64,000 nucleotides of DNA. It comes from Shinisaurus crocodilurus. Lineage: Eukaryota > Chordata > Lepidosauria > Squamata > Shinisauridae. Positions 8,691-19,702 of the stretch are shown one piece after another. Positions within the stretch are counted from its first letter, which is position 1; every line of letters starts with the position of its first letter. The stretch covers positions 135,596,564-135,660,563 of the forward strand of contig CM037880.1 of assembly GCA_021292165.1 (NCBI GenBank), given 5' to 3'. Under the pieces are notes generated by a model. The model was not told the DNA's origin. It worked only from the letters and a program-made list of their open reading frames with translations, and did not search any database. The position numbers and the translations under genes were made by a program.

Positions 8691-10077
8691 CTCCCTGGAT
8701 CTCAATAGACATTCCTGGTACCAAATCTTCAGGTGTCACCAAATCTGCTCGGATCAGAGAAACATCAGCTCCAGAATCCAACATTGCCATAATGGTCTTA
8801 TCCTTTACATAAACAGGTTCTTTAAACTGATTATTAACCTCTTCCCTGTTGGTGATCACAAATCCACAATTATAAGGTTTTTTAATGCTTGCTACACCTT
8901 GTGGCTTGGTTTGTTCGGGTTTAGGACTACCTAGGTTAGCTGGTGTTATTGCTTGTAACTTGGGGCAGCTACTCCTGATGTGGCCTGTCTGACCACACGA
9001 ATAGCAGGCACGGTCTCTGGGGTGAGAAGGATCAAAAGGAGGTTTTTTGAACTCCTTTTTACTTGGGGCTTCCCATTTCCCCCCCTTCTTCTCAGACTCA
9101 ATCCTGGGGCCTAACCCTTCCCGGTTTTCAATCAGTTTGTCAGCCATTTCTGCAGCTTGGTTTACAGTTTCAGGATCTTTATCCTTAACCTTCAGTTTTA
9201 TTTCTCTGGGCAACCGGAAATAAAACTGATCCAGAGCCATAAGCTCTAACACCTTTTCCCTGTTGTCAGCTTTTGCTTCATCCACCCATTTTAGTAGCAG
9301 GTTTTTTAATTTTGTTGCAAACTCTACCGTAGATTTACCAGGTTGAGGTGTTAACCCTCTGAACTTTTTCCTAAAGTGCTCAGGGCCTAACCTGAACCTT
9401 TTAAACACCGTTTCTTTGAATTGAGCATAGGAAACAGCCTCCCCCTCTGGCATGCTATTATAAATCTCTGCCAGCTCCCCTTTGATTAAATTAGGCACAA
9501 ACTTCATATAATCCCCCTCCTGCAGTCCCCGCTTCTGTGCTGCCCTTTCAAAAGTGGTCAGGAACACTTGTGGGTCTTCTCCTGGGGTGTATGCTGTAAA
9601 GTCCTTCGGGGTAACTCTGACAGGCTGCTCCTGTTTCAATTGCATCATCCTTTCCTCGTGTCTGCGTTGCTCTTCTCGGGCCTTTTCCTCGTGTCTGCGT
9701 TGTTCCTCTCGGGCCTTTTCCTCGTGTCTGCGTTGTTCCTCTTGGGCTTGAAGTTTCTCCTGGTGCAGCCTTTCCTCATGTCTGCATTGCTCTTCCTGGG
9801 CCTTAAGCTGTTCCTGCTGCAGACGAAGCCGCTCCCACTCCAACCGGGTCTCCTCTTCCTTCTGCTTTGCCACTAGCCGCAGTTCCTGTTCACGGAGCTC
9901 CCATTCTTTTGTTTGGCGTCCTGCTACACTACGGCTAGAGGGTGCAGCTCCTTCTATTGCCGCCTGGGAGATCAGCATAACTTTCAGTTCTTCTGCTGTT
10001 TTCTCCTCCCATGGCAAATTGTCCTTTTTACACTGCTCAATCAGGGCAGTTTTGTTCATGGAGAGATATTGGCTCAT
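8674..10077 (-). CDS. gag: gag-pro of the gypsy element: coiled coil, SCAN-like capsid, CCHC knuckle, protease start
   Basis: An open frame of 467 codons on the minus strand, starting 140 bases inside the 5' LTR. Residues ~50-150 form a highly charged coiled coil including three consecutive near-copies of an 11-residue EEQRRHEEKAR unit. Residues ~160-330 are capsid-like; the segment with ELMALDQFYFRLPREI and DPETVNQAAEMADKL closely follows the SCAN domain pattern (ELLxLEQF..LP.E, PES.EEA). The SCAN domain of vertebrate zinc-finger proteins is known to derive from Gmr1-like gypsy capsids. A CCHC knuckle, CYSCGQTGHIRSSC, is at 358-371 and the protease active site MLDSGAD at about 432-438. The frame ends early within protease (see 8555-8690). 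Coding capacity is otherwise intact, so Gag could still be made. Confidence 0.88.
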   Translation of the reverse strand: MSQYLSMNKTALIEQCKKDNLPWEEKTAEELKVMLISQAAIEGAAPSSRSVAGRQTKEWELREQELRLVAKQKEEETRLEWERLRLQQEQLKAQEEQCRHEERLHQEKLQAQEEQRRHEEKAREEQRRHEEKAREEQRRHEERMMQLKQEQPVRVTPKDFTAYTPGEDPQVFLTTFERAAQKRGLQEGDYMKFVPNLIKGELAEIYNSMPEGEAVSYAQFKETVFKRFRLGPEHFRKKFRGLTPQPGKSTVEFATKLKNLLLKWVDEAKADNREKVLELMALDQFYFRLPREIKLKVKDKDPETVNQAAEMADKLIENREGLGPRIESEKKGGKWEAPSKKEFKKPPFDPSHPRDRACYSCGQTGHIRSSCPKLQAITPANLGSPKPEQTKPQGVASIKKPYNCGFVITNREEVNNQFKEPVYVKDKTIMAMLDSGADVSLIRADLVTPEDLVPGMSIEIQGVIQSQ

Positions 10078-10195
10078 CCTAATTGCCTCACTGGGTCCCT
10101 ATTCTGCAGTCCTGAAGTTAAAACATACACTGCTTTTGCCAGCTCTATTAGTAAAAAACCCAATTTCTGTTTGGAGTGCTTAATCTCACTGTTCA

Positions 10196-10217
10196 GGATC
10201 GCTCCGCTGCCACCATC
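10196..10217 (-). other. Primer-binding site, probably tRNA-Leu
   Basis: Two bases inside the 5' LTR the minus strand reads TGGTGGCAGCGG. From memory this is complementary to the 3' end (CCGCTGCCACCA) of a vertebrate leucine tRNA for 12 bases; the match then degrades. Confidence 0.6.
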
Positions 10218-10842
10218 TGCCAAGGTTCCACTACTGCAGGGACCCCTTGATCTGCCTTTGGGAGATCTCTGCCTCTTCTCAAAGCCTCTCCCTCTCTAGG
10301 AGATCAAGTCCTTTGCCTGCTTCCAGTAACGTGGGTGTAGGCTTTAGACGTGGTGAATAAGTCACTCCAACAAACCAGGGTAAACAACAGCACTTTACTT
10401 ATTATACTAGGGTCTTTACTTAATAGAGTGGTTATAATTCAAAAGCAAGTATGAAAAAAACAAACAAACAACCAATCCAATGTTCTCTAGTTTAACTTCA
10501 GACTACCTATCTCCTCTGCAGCCAGTCTCTCTCTCTCTGCTTCTAGCTCTCTCTGCTGTTTCTCTGCTTCTCTCTCAGCACTAACTGCTCTCTCTGCTTC
10601 TGCAGTCAGGCTCCCTCTGCTGCTAGCTGACCACACCCCACACATATATAGCCTTCCCAGGAATGGAAGGTTATAATCATGTGACTTTGAATAGGAGATA
10701 TAATTCTTAACTTCTATTGAGTAAACTAAAACTCTCAAACTCCCCCTCCCATCCTGGAGTGTTTGGGCCTTCAGGCTTCAACAAACTTAAGCCTGTATAG
10801 GCCTCAACAAACCCAATCCTGTGTAGGCCTCAATCCCTCACA
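10218..10842 (-). repeat. 5' LTR of the gypsy element
   Basis: Same length as the other LTR (625 bp), starting tgccaagg and ending ccctcaca, followed by gtgac at 10843-10847. The TATA-like catatatag lies at 10643-10651. The same 83-codon open frame (10738-10487) is preserved as in the other LTR. Confidence 0.95.
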
Positions 10843-10847
10843 GTGAC

Positions 10848-11097
10848 ATAGAACTTGGGGTGGTGCTGAGAGAAAAAGCTGCAGGCTGGAGTGAGCGGGG
10901 GGGGGGGGATAATGAATCAACACAAATATTACCTTTCAGATCAAGGGAAGAGAGTGGTTTTCCTTCTCTAGGGGACTTCTGCAGATCTTAGGCACAAGGA
11001 CATCTGGGGCATTGTATGTGATCCTTGTTGGGGGAACTAGGAGGCAAGTGGAGCCCTGCAGATCCATGAAGCTATATATTGTGGGGTGTTTTCTATG
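10848..11097. other. No recognisable feature
   Basis: Short flank between the gypsy element and the next hAT; contains a G run near 10899. Confidence 0.5.
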
Positions 11098-11259
11098 CAG
11101 GACCGGTGCAAGGCAGTTTGGTGCCCTAGGCAAGATCAGATATTTAGCGCCCCCCCCCCTTGAGAGCGCTGTATTTTTTTTTCAAGGTGTTTCTGGCTCC
11201 CTCTTTAGCCCGGTGCCCTAGGCAGCTGCCTAGCTGGCCTAATGGTAGCACCGGCCGTG
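11098..11259. mobile_element. 162-bp hAT-type non-autonomous element
   Basis: It begins caggaccggtgc and ends gcaccggccgtg (inverted repeats) and is flanked by a perfect 8-bp duplication, tttctatg at 11090-11097 and 11260-11267. Its right 50 bases match the element ending at 343. Confidence 0.9.
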
Positions 11260-12519
11260 TTTCTATGAAAGTGGTTTGAAGCTGGGAGTGTAAAATGGTG
11301 CATTCCCTTGGAACCCTAACACAATCTAGTTCAAAATAACAAAAACAGAGATGGGAGAGGAACACAAAGTGAAAGGGATAAAGAAGGGTAGAGCTGACTA
11401 GTAAGATGATGGAGCAATCTGCTTTGATCTTGAAATTGGACCTAAGCTGAAGTTGACCGGACTGAACACTGAGGTTCAGAAAGGGAATATCTTTTATAAG
11501 TTGAGTTACTTGAGGGGGTGGGCTTCCCTGAATGAAAAGAGTGGGTTTTCGGTGATATGGATAAAGGGGAAAGAAAAATCTAGGCTCCTAAGCTCTCTCG
11601 CCATAAGTGCCTTTTGCAAAATTGATTATCTAGGCTGACTTTGGATTCAAGAAGAAATCTTGTGTGCAAAACCTGGGTGGAGGTTCCTAACCACAATGAT
11701 AATTAATTACTGCTAATATATTTACCAGTAATAGTGATGCTTCAGCTATGGAGTTTTTCCCTCATCAGGGCTCTGGATTGGCCAATCCAGGATGTTCCAG
11801 GAGGAGGGTGTTAAAGTTAGTGATCAGGTGACTACGGTACGTGCACGTTCTCTGCAGTTCCCGCACCTTTGCATACAAGTGAGCATCACTCCTAGGGATT
11901 TCACTAGGTTAGAGGTCAGCAAGTACTAATCGCAACTTCAGCCCTATGCGTGCAGTCACCTGCTCATGTGGGGGCTAAAATTGGGGAGGGGGCGCACACA
12001 CAAGCCCTGCACATAAGCTGCACCCCCAACTTCCCTGACCGTATCATGTTGAGAAGAAGGTCTGCAGGGGGCTTCTATCTGTGTTTGCTTGAATGCAAGT
12101 AGGCCCCTTGGCACAATCAGGAATCCGTATCAGACTTCCCAATCACGCAGAGACTTGTATTCACATTCAAGCTGAGCTCCTCAGTAACAACATGCTAACA
12201 TCCTTTTCTAGAAGCGTTATTGCTTATCTAGACAAATCACAGAATGCTATGATTCTGCATGTTTAGAGACATTAAAAACCTGACGTTTAATTAACACGGT
12301 TTGAATTCTATAGCCTTATTTTCTGTAAGCAAGGCTACCTTAATTTTGCAGGATAGTGAAATTGTGCAACTTTTAAATAAAAAAAGCAGGAATTTCTATC
12401 CTCACCAGTTTGAATTGGAAAGTAGTGAACAACGAAGTTGGGGGCAGGGTGGGGAAGAGACAGGAGAAATAAAGACATGAAGGGCTCTGCTCACAGGAAA
12501 CAGTCATGAGGTCACATAT
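11260..12519. other. No recognisable feature
   Basis: Unique-looking sequence with no coding signal or repeat family that I can name. Confidence 0.4.
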
Positions 12520-12527
12520 TCATAGAA

Positions 12528-12640
12528 TGGCCTTCACCAACGTGGTTCCTCTAGATGTGTTGGGCTACAACATGGCTGGCTGGGGAATGCTGGGAGTTGG
12601 AGTTCAGCACATCTGGAGGGCACCAGGTTCGGGAAGGCTG
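12528..12640. mobile_element. hAT-type MITE (cagccttcccc family)
   Basis: The right end atctggagggcaccaggttc ggg aaggctg and the inverted left end define the element. Flanks tcatagaa at 12520-12527 and 12641-12648 are a perfect 8-bp duplication. The best copy of the same family is at 40161-40296; halves occur at 43024 and 55318. Confidence 0.85.
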
Positions 12641-12648
12641 TCATAGAA

Positions 12649-13613
12649 TTTCAACCCAGGCCAGGAATGCTCAGATCTGGCATAGGGAAGAGCCTCCCCT
12701 AATCCATAAGGACAGAAGGGGTAAGGTGGTGACCAAGTCAGGGTGTGCTAAAGCAGATCAACTATATCACTGTTCTGTACCCATGTGCCAGGCCTGAACC
12801 CACTCAGCCTTAGCAAGGAGGCCACAGACATACTTCAGTGCCAGCAATCATTCCACCATTAACTGTGTTAAAATACTTTGATTTCCATTTATAATTTTTC
12901 CCAATAGATAATCTTTTCTAAAACCCTCTAATCTGTACAAAAATGCAGCTTCACTACACTGACCCAATCTCCATCTGGTGATAAGGGTTGAGAAGGGTGA
13001 ATTGCAGGCTGTGCCGCCCCACACAGATGGCTTTCTATTAATACGCATGAATGATCCCAAAGAGGCATTTTATTTTAAAAGTAAAAATGCTGCATCTTGT
13101 TGATAGATCAGAGGGCTTTTGCCATTTGAGCTTTTGGAAGATCCAGGCTGTTAATTAGGAATTCCAGATGCCAGTTATATTTCATGGCATATTGGTGTAT
13201 TCTTGAATTCTAGATTCTCTTGGTGAAATGCATACTTGGCCAATAAAGTTTGGAATAGTCTTAATATATAAGGATTGAAGATTTGTGTGGGGTTTGTTGT
13301 TTTTTTGACATATGCAGCTATGCCTTGATTTAGCAAAGGACATGAGAGAAGTTTGGGTTTTGGCTCTGACTTGTTCTCTAGGTTGTGACATGCCTCAGTA
13401 GGGAGGGAAATGTGTGACATGACTAACTTTTCTGAGAGGCATGCCACATGTCTCAGACTGCTGTAGCTTAATCTCACATTTTTGTACATTCCATTTTCCA
13501 TTCTGTTGTATGTGTGGTTTCACACATTGTGTTCTTGTACTTAACAAGAAAGTACATTTCATCTTCATCTTGTTTTGCTTTGCTTTACGTCTTGTCACAT
13601 ACACTACAAGACA
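12649..13613. other. No recognisable feature
   Basis: AT-rich, with short frames only. I see nothing to annotate. Confidence 0.4.
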
Positions 13614-13884
13614 AAGATTCCTTGAATGGTTTCAAGTTGTGCCTCTCCCTGTCGATTTCCTTCGTCAACTCACATAATGAGTCTCAAACTAATCCACAGC
13701 AGACACTTGACTATCATAGTAGCCTTTGCTAATTCTGAGTTTGGCTTAGTGCAACAAATATTACATTCTCTATGAGGGCTATCTCTTCATTCTTCCTACT
13801 GAAACCTATGGCCTTTTCCCAAAGAAATATCACTTTGTGGAATGTACTATTTCTGACTGACGGATGAGGCTCCATATCTCTGCC
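13614..13884 (+). repeat. Left arm of a perfect 271-bp inverted repeat
   Basis: Every base from aagattcc to tctctgcc is matched in reverse complement by 14723-14993. I compared the arms in 60-base blocks and saw no mismatch. The spacer is 838 bp. The arm has no coding frame of note and I do not recognise its family. Confidence 0.95.
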
Positions 13885-13924
13885 TAGTTGCATCTGTCAT
13901 AGTGTGCCAGCAGTCACTGGTGGT

Positions 13925-14045
13925 GGTGCAGATATGTTTTATTGTTTTAATATCAATTGTTGTTATATATGTTTTCTTAGCTGCTTTGAGGTTCCTTTTT
14001 AGGGCTGAAGATGCAGAATATAAATCAACTTATAAATAAATAAAA
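13925..14045 (+). repeat. L2-type LINE 3' tail
   Basis: The pattern gttttaatatcaattgttg, cttagctgctttgaggttcc and the terminal ataaataaataaa is the usual L2-like tail. It lies in the spacer of the inverted repeat. Confidence 0.55.
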
Positions 14046-14722
14046 TGTAGTGGCTTATTTGCTTTCCATCCATCCATCATCTATAATGACTCTAGTCTTA
14101 GTGAAGAGCATGCGGTTGGCAGGCTTTGAGACAGGAGTCCTCTGTCTATTGAACAGTTGCATCAAAGGTGTAGTGACGTAATGCATGGCTGTTCTTCAAC
14201 TTAAATAGGGTAAACCTTTCAATGAATATTCACAGAGGACATTAAGTGTATTAAGGTACAGCCATTCACTCAAGTTACCATGCTGATCACCTACATTCCA
14301 TAAATGTACAAATGTACTCCTAATAAGACATGCTATTGGTCTCTTCTAACACAAGCTGCCGAAACATCTGTGGTGATGCTAAAGAAAACATGGGAATAAG
14401 GGTGGGAAAACCTGGAGATGAACATTTCAGCAGAAACATGGGAAGAAATGCAATGCTACTCACTCTCAACCTTCTGTACTGCGTTCCATAAATTAACACA
14501 ATATACATTTATAATTTTATATAACTTTACACCACACAGGCTTAAACAAAACACATCTTCAGTGCTTAGCTGTGTGTAGTAAGTGTAAGTGAGTGGTATG
14601 TTTATCCAATTTCTGTGGACTACTAGAGAACAAAATATACTTTTGTGAAATAATGAATGCATTAAGTAGCCCTCAGCAAGTTAGATTGTTGTGAGACTAA
14701 AATGATGCTCTGAGTCCTTGAG
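14046..14722. other. Remainder of the inverted-repeat spacer
   Basis: AT-rich sequence without a recognisable gene or repeat. Confidence 0.4.
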
Positions 14723-14993
14723 GGCAGAGATATGGAGCCTCATCCGTCAGTCAGAAATAGTACATTCCACAAAGTGATATTTCTTTGGGAAAAGGCCATA
14801 GGTTTCAGTAGGAAGAATGAAGAGATAGCCCTCATAGAGAATGTAATATTTGTTGCACTAAGCCAAACTCAGAATTAGCAAAGGCTACTATGATAGTCAA
14901 GTGTCTGCTGTGGATTAGTTTGAGACTCATTATGTGAGTTGACGAAGGAAATCGACAGGGAGAGGCACAACTTGAAACCATTCAAGGAATCTT
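14723..14993 (-). repeat. Right arm of the perfect 271-bp inverted repeat
   Basis: Exact reverse complement of 13614-13884. The outer flanks (acaa left, gaatacc right) show no clear target duplication. Confidence 0.95.
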
Positions 14994-15175
14994 GAATACC
15001 AATGAAACACATGGATAAACAAACTAATATTGACAGGTAGGAATTGCTACAGGATCAAATCTAAAACAGGTGCCTATCTGAAATAGAAGACCTCAGTATA
15101 GCAAGACTCTTGGACCTTCCCCTGGAACATGCGCAGCTGTGGGCGGAGAGAAATTTGTGAGCGTGGGGGAAGGAG

Positions 15176-15840
15176 TTTATTTATTTATTTACATTTCTTA
15201 ATCACCCATCTGGCCGGCAACCGGCCACCCTGGGCGATATACAAATAAAATACATTTAACAAGATAAAATACATTTAAAACAAGATAAAATACATTTAAA
15301 ACAGTATTAAAATTTTTTTAAATCTTAACCCACCCCATATTCCTGCCTGAACACCCAGGTTTTTAATGAGCGGCGGAAGCTCAGCAGAGAGGGGGCATGG
15401 CAGAGGTCACTCGGGAGAGAGTTCCACAGTACGGGGGCTGCCACAGAAAAGGCCCTCTTCCTCGTCCCCACCAGTCTAGCTGCTCTGGCTGAAGGGACAA
15501 GGAGAAGGCCGTCTGTGGCAGATCTTGTTGAGCGGCCTACTTGGTGTTGCTGGAGACACTCCTTGAGATAGACTAGACCAGAGCCGTATAGGGTTTTAAA
15601 GGTCAAAACCAACACCTTGAATTTGGCTCGGCAAGCAACTGGTAGCCAGTGCAGCTCCTTGAGCACTGGCATGATGTGATCCCGCCGGCGGCTGCCTTTA
15701 ACCAAGCAAGCCGCCGCGTTCTGTACCAGCTGTAGCTTCCAAACCGTCTTCAAGGGTAACCCCACGTAGAGCACATTACAGTAGTCTAGGCGAGAGGAGA
15801 CCAAGGCATGAACCACTGATGGGAGCAGGTGATTAGGAAG
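15176..15840 (-). pseudogene. L2 LINE 3' end with RT C-terminal frame
   Basis: On the minus strand the open frame 15816-15325 begins in the reverse transcriptase at [19 protein letters not shown], continues through [12 protein letters not shown] and [14 protein letters not shown], and ends with the [12 protein letters not shown] tail, the conserved C-terminus of L2-clade LINEs. After the stop come the 3' UTR (ggtggccggttgccggccag) and a terminal (TAAA)n at 15176. The 163-codon frame is unbroken, suggesting a fairly recent but strongly 5'-truncated insertion. Confidence 0.88.
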
Positions 15841-16439
15841 GAGTTGAGACTTACCGGTCGACGCAGGTATCCCATCAGGAAAGGGGTGGGGCTACATGAG
15901 CTAATATTAGGCCTGGCAGCCCCACCCACACCCTCTTTGACTGAGCAGGCGCTTGTCCCTCTCTGTGGCGGGTAAGTGCGGGTTAGGGTATTGATAGGGT
16001 AAGGTGAGCATCCCTGGCACCATTCAGGTGACAGGCAGTTTCAGGATGCCTCATGTTGCTGGGTCCTTAGGCTTGGACAGCTGAGGATCAGGAACGCCTG
16101 TGATGCCTTTGTTCTCGCCAAGCTTGTTGTCTTGAGACTCCGAGAGGAGGCGATGCAACAAAGGGTCCCAACACTGGAAAGTGGAAAATGGGGCGGTGGC
16201 ATCATCATCGCCACCTCCCGGTTTTGGATGCTCCGCCCAATTGCACAACGTATCGGCCTCGGGGGCCGGATTAGAATAACCCGCACTCCATCCCTTTGCA
16301 GTTCATTGTATGTAAATAAATGTGGCCCAGTTAAACACCAGCAAATTGTCTCGACTCTTCATTTTCCTCCTACGTTCGCAAGTGTGACTCTCTGGAAGGG
16401 GCAGGGCTAACCTGAGCAGGGGAAGATATAAAGAACAAG
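15841..16439. other. No recognisable feature
   Basis: A 92-codon frame at 16132-16410 and its antisense partners look like chance frames; no domain seen. Confidence 0.4.
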
Positions 16440-17370
16440 ACACAAAGGCCTGAGCAATTAGGGCTGAACAGTGAGGTGGCCATGTTTGCTGATGACAACA
16501 CTTTATTTATGGTGGTGAAAACAAAAAGAGGTTGTGAAAAGCTCCAAAACGATCTCTCCAAACTAGCAGAATGGGCATTAAAATGGCAAATGCAGTTCAA
16601 TATAAGCAAGTGGATAAAGGGTAAATGGATGCACACTGGGGTAAAAAATCCCAAGTTCACATAGTACATTGCTGGGGTCTGAACTGACAGTGACTGACCA
16701 GGGAAGGGATCTTGGAGTTATGGCGGATAGTTCAATGAAAAGGTTGACCCAGTCTGTGACTGCTGTGAAGAAAAGGCAAATTTCATGTTGGAGATCATTA
16801 GGAAAGGAATACAAAATGAAACAAATGGCAACCAAAATTATCAAGGGGCTGGGACAACTTCCCCGTGAGGAAAAGTTACAATGTCTGGGGTGTTAGCTTA
16901 GAAAAAAGGCAAGCAATGGGGGACAGGATAGGGGTGTATAAAATTATGCATGGTGTTGGGAGAGTGGATAGCCCTTTCTCATGAACCTGGCTGGGGTCAT
17001 CCCATGAAACTCATTCAGGGAGATTCAGGACACATAAAAGGAAGTACTTCTTCACATAGCATGTGGTTAAACTATGGAATTTGCTTTGACAAGATGTAGT
17101 GTTGGCTGCCAACTTGGATGGCTTTAAAAGGGGATTAGGCAAATTCATGGACAATAAGCCAATCAATGGCTACTAGTTATGAAGGCTATAATATTAACTC
17201 CAGTATCAGAGGCAGCATGCTGGTGCTGAATACCAGTTGCTAGGGAATATGATCAGGAGGGTGCTCTTGCACTCAGGCCCTACTTGTGGGCTTCCCAGGC
17301 ATCTGGTTGGCCATTGTAGGAACACAATGTTGGACTAGATGCTCTTTGTCTTCTCCAGCATGTACTTATG
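16440..17370 (+). pseudogene. CR1-like LINE fragment with FADD box and CR1 3' end
   Basis: The plus-strand reading AMFADDNTLFMVV carries the catalytic FADD motif. LSKLAEWALKWQMQFN follows, then (after a stop and frame change near 16665) the LTVTDQGRDLGVMAD block of CR1 reverse transcriptase. The 3' end ggactagatgctctttgtct at ~17340 is a decayed CR1 terminus. Both half-frames are open for only 60-75 codons; the copy is dead and older than the one at 344-1160. Confidence 0.8.
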
Positions 17371-17415
17371 GAGCTAAGGACTCACCAGTAGAAGAACCCT
17401 TCTCATAGTCTCACA

Positions 17416-17784
17416 CACATGTGGGCAACCTGTGGGTCATGATCCACTTGTAGCCTTCAGCTAAGTTCCATGTGGCCTACGGGCCTCTCCCTATTACCCA
17501 GCTGATGCCCCTCCTTTTCCCCAGCTGAAGGGCACTGGAAATAGATGCACACAGATTGGTGCGCTCATCAGCTGTTTCTAGTCCCAATCAGCTGCGCAGC
17601 AGGGAGACGCAATGGGATCCCATGCCAGGGGGGAAGGGTAAGTGGGAGCAAGGGAGGAGGGTTTGTGAGGGAGATGGGGGGATGGAGACCCCAGCTCTTG
17701 CCCAATGCCAGCTCTGGCCCCATGCATGCAGCCCCTGGCCCACCCCTGCATGTAGTCTAGGAGGCAAAAGGTTGCTTACCCCTG
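17416..17784. mobile_element. 369-bp hAT-type element
   Basis: It begins cacatgtgggcaacctg and ends aaaaggttgcttacccctg (inverted repeats with mismatches). It is flanked by gtctcaca / gtctcata, matching at 7 of 8 positions. Confidence 0.75.
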
Positions 17785-18715
17785 GTCTCATAAATCATTA
17801 TATTTTCAGAACCTGATCTGTACTGGCAATGGGATTTGGTTCTTTAAGCATTAGTATCTGAAATTTTACTGTATGTATATGGCAAGCTGAATCTTTTGAG
17901 TTGCTGAATATTCCCAATTAAACCACTGCGCAATTTCCTTATTTAGATTCTGGTAGAGCCTAGCTTTATATAGTTCTATATCTGTCAATGTTATCCTAAA
18001 ACAATTCCTTGGAACTATATTCCATTAATCTCGTTAGGATTACTTCCAAGTAAATGTGCTTTAAGATTGCACTCTTAGAATAATTGTTTGCCTCTTTAAT
18101 TGCTTTTATCAGCCCCAGAAAGTTACAGATAATCTGATGTATGTTTATTTTTATGAAGAGTCACTCATTTAAATTAATCAGATAATCCATTCTGAATTAG
18201 GGGCAAGCAGGAACAAATAGTGGCTATATAAGTCCACTAAAAGTTCAGTAGTTTGTGTGTCAGCTCTAATGTTTATCCATTTGCCTTTGGTGTGCAAATT
18301 TCAGACATACCAGTTCTCCCAGTGGGGATGTAGTATTTCCTGGCTTAAACTGGGCTGGAATATTGTATGTCCTTTCTCAACATTTACATATTTATTCTTC
18401 CTCTTTCTGTCAGTCCCTGAAAATGCAGAGATGCACCATGATTTATGTGAAGGACTGCCAACCGGTCCTTTACTCAAGACCAGAGATCAAAGGTGCAAAA
18501 CTGCCAGGCTTAGCTCTGCCGTAGAGCCTCATTATCACGGGGACCACAAAACATGTGTGCTATAAAATAAACTATTTGGTATACTTACAAACTAAAAAGT
18601 GTACATTCTTTAGTTTTTATTTAAACAATAATTACAAATTCACCCAGTGTTACAAATGAAGCTGCAAGCTGTTGCACTTTAAACATATATTTTTGCCAGT
18701 TGGGATTATATATAC

Positions 18716-18718
<3 letters not shown>
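17785..18718. other. No assigned repeat; contains a weak exon-like stretch
   Basis: AT-rich sequence. The only coding-like signal is at 18414-18565, listed separately. Confidence 0.4.
18414..18565 (+). other. Weak candidate terminal exon, unrecognised
   Basis: A pyrimidine-rich run, cttcctctttctgtcag, ends at 18413 like a splice acceptor. It is followed by an open 50-codon reading (VPENAEMHHDLCEG..., ending HGDHKTCVL) to a TAA at 18563, with an AATAAA-like aaaataaac shortly after. I do not recognise the peptide and cannot tie it to a neighbouring gene. Chance is a real possibility. Confidence 0.15.

Positions 18719-18747
<29 letters not shown>
18719..18747. repeat. (TA)n microsatellite
   Basis: About 14 TA units. 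Confidence 0.95.
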
Positions 18748-18748
<1 letters not shown>

Positions 18749-18962
18749 ATCAGCATTTTAGTAAACAAGATGGAGTATTATAATATTTGACCTTAGAAAA
18801 AGCATGCAGACCTCAATGTTATTACACAGAGAAATAGAATAAAATTATGGATCTTGAAAAACAGCTCAGAAATGAAATTCTGATAATGCAATTAACATAA
18901 TTTCACTGATAGAGAAACTCTTTCATATGACTTTATCAGCACTGTCATATGTATGTTTTCTT

Positions 18963-19030
18963 AGACGTAAGCCCCATTGAATTCAATGAGACTTACTCTC
19001 AGGTAAGTGTGTATAGGATAGTTATATCCT
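18963..19030. repeat. Palindromic MITE fragment (cctatac...gtaagtcccattgaattcaatg type)
   Basis: The centre ccattgaattcaatg is a palindrome. The right arm ends in gtgtataggatagttatat, the decayed terminal of the family seen at 22968, 36948 and 62408. Confidence 0.5.
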
Positions 19031-19404
19031 TAATGTTCCCCCCCTCCCCCCCCCAAAAAAATCTGATTGTAATATGCTGGGTCTTGGAAAACTGATACAC
19101 CCCCCCCCCCAAGTTACTCCAACTTTTTTCTTTGGTTTTATATCTGTTAACCAGCCTATTTAGATTAGAAGTGGCAGTAGTAGAGAATAGATTTAGGTGG
19201 GTAGGGATAAGAAAGTGCTTTACTATGTCATTTCAGACCTAGTACATACAAACATGTTTTGAAAAAATGTGCATATACTGGTGATGCCTAAGGTTCAATT
19301 AGTGCTATGATACTGTAGTTCAGGCCTGCCAAAGTCATGGCCTCCCAGACTATACATAAAATAATAGCCTTGCGCTGTGGCCATCAGGTGTGTAAGAAAC
19401 TCCC

Positions 19405-19531
19405 TGGGTTGGACCCAGGTTTGGTTGTACTTAGAGTAGACCCATTGAAATGAATGAAACTTAAGTTATGACTTGTCCCACTGATTTCAGCAGGTCTACT
19501 CTAAGTATGACTAAGTCTGGATCCAAATCCC
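19405..19531. mobile_element. Palindromic element (gggttggatcc family)
   Basis: The left arm gggttggacccaggtt...agtagacccattgaaatga is mirrored by ccactgatttcag...gtctactctaagtatgacta and ctggatccaaatccc. The same family occurs at 28069-28202. Confidence 0.65.
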
Positions 19532-19663
19532 TGTTTCTGTAATCCATGTGAGATTGATAGTCACGCTAACCACAGAACATGACTACAGTCCAGCGCAGTG
19601 GCTGTGAGTTTGACAGGCCAGCTGTGTTGTTGTTGTTCTTGTTATTGTTAATGTTCTTGTTGT

Positions 19664-19667
19664 TGTT

Positions 19668-19702
<35 letters not shown>
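19664..19702. repeat. (ATC)n microsatellite
   Basis: About 12 trinucleotide units abutting an L2 tail. Confidence 0.95.

Larger units (their letters stand above)
5606..10842 (-). mobile_element. Ty3/gypsy retrotransposon, Gmr1-like, 5.2 kb, recently inserted
   Basis: A complete insertion bounded by two 625-bp LTRs and a GTGAC duplication, transcribed on the minus strand. In element order: 5' LTR (10842-10218), primer-binding site, gag with a SCAN-like capsid and CCHC knuckle, protease, integrase, the last part of reverse transcriptase, RNase H, polypurine tract, 3' LTR. Integrase before reverse transcriptase is the copia-like order known in the Gmr1 group of deuterostome gypsy elements. I count five differences between the LTRs (about 0.8%), so the insertion is young. 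It is nevertheless defective: most of RT is deleted, the pro region is frameshifted, a stop replaces a codon near 7144, and RNase H is frameshifted near 6640. There is no envelope frame. Confidence 0.92.

Noticed and set aside
9640..9780. Tandem repeat as an independent minisatellite
   Set aside because: It encodes the repeated EEQRRHEEKAR coiled coil of Gag and is part of the coding frame.
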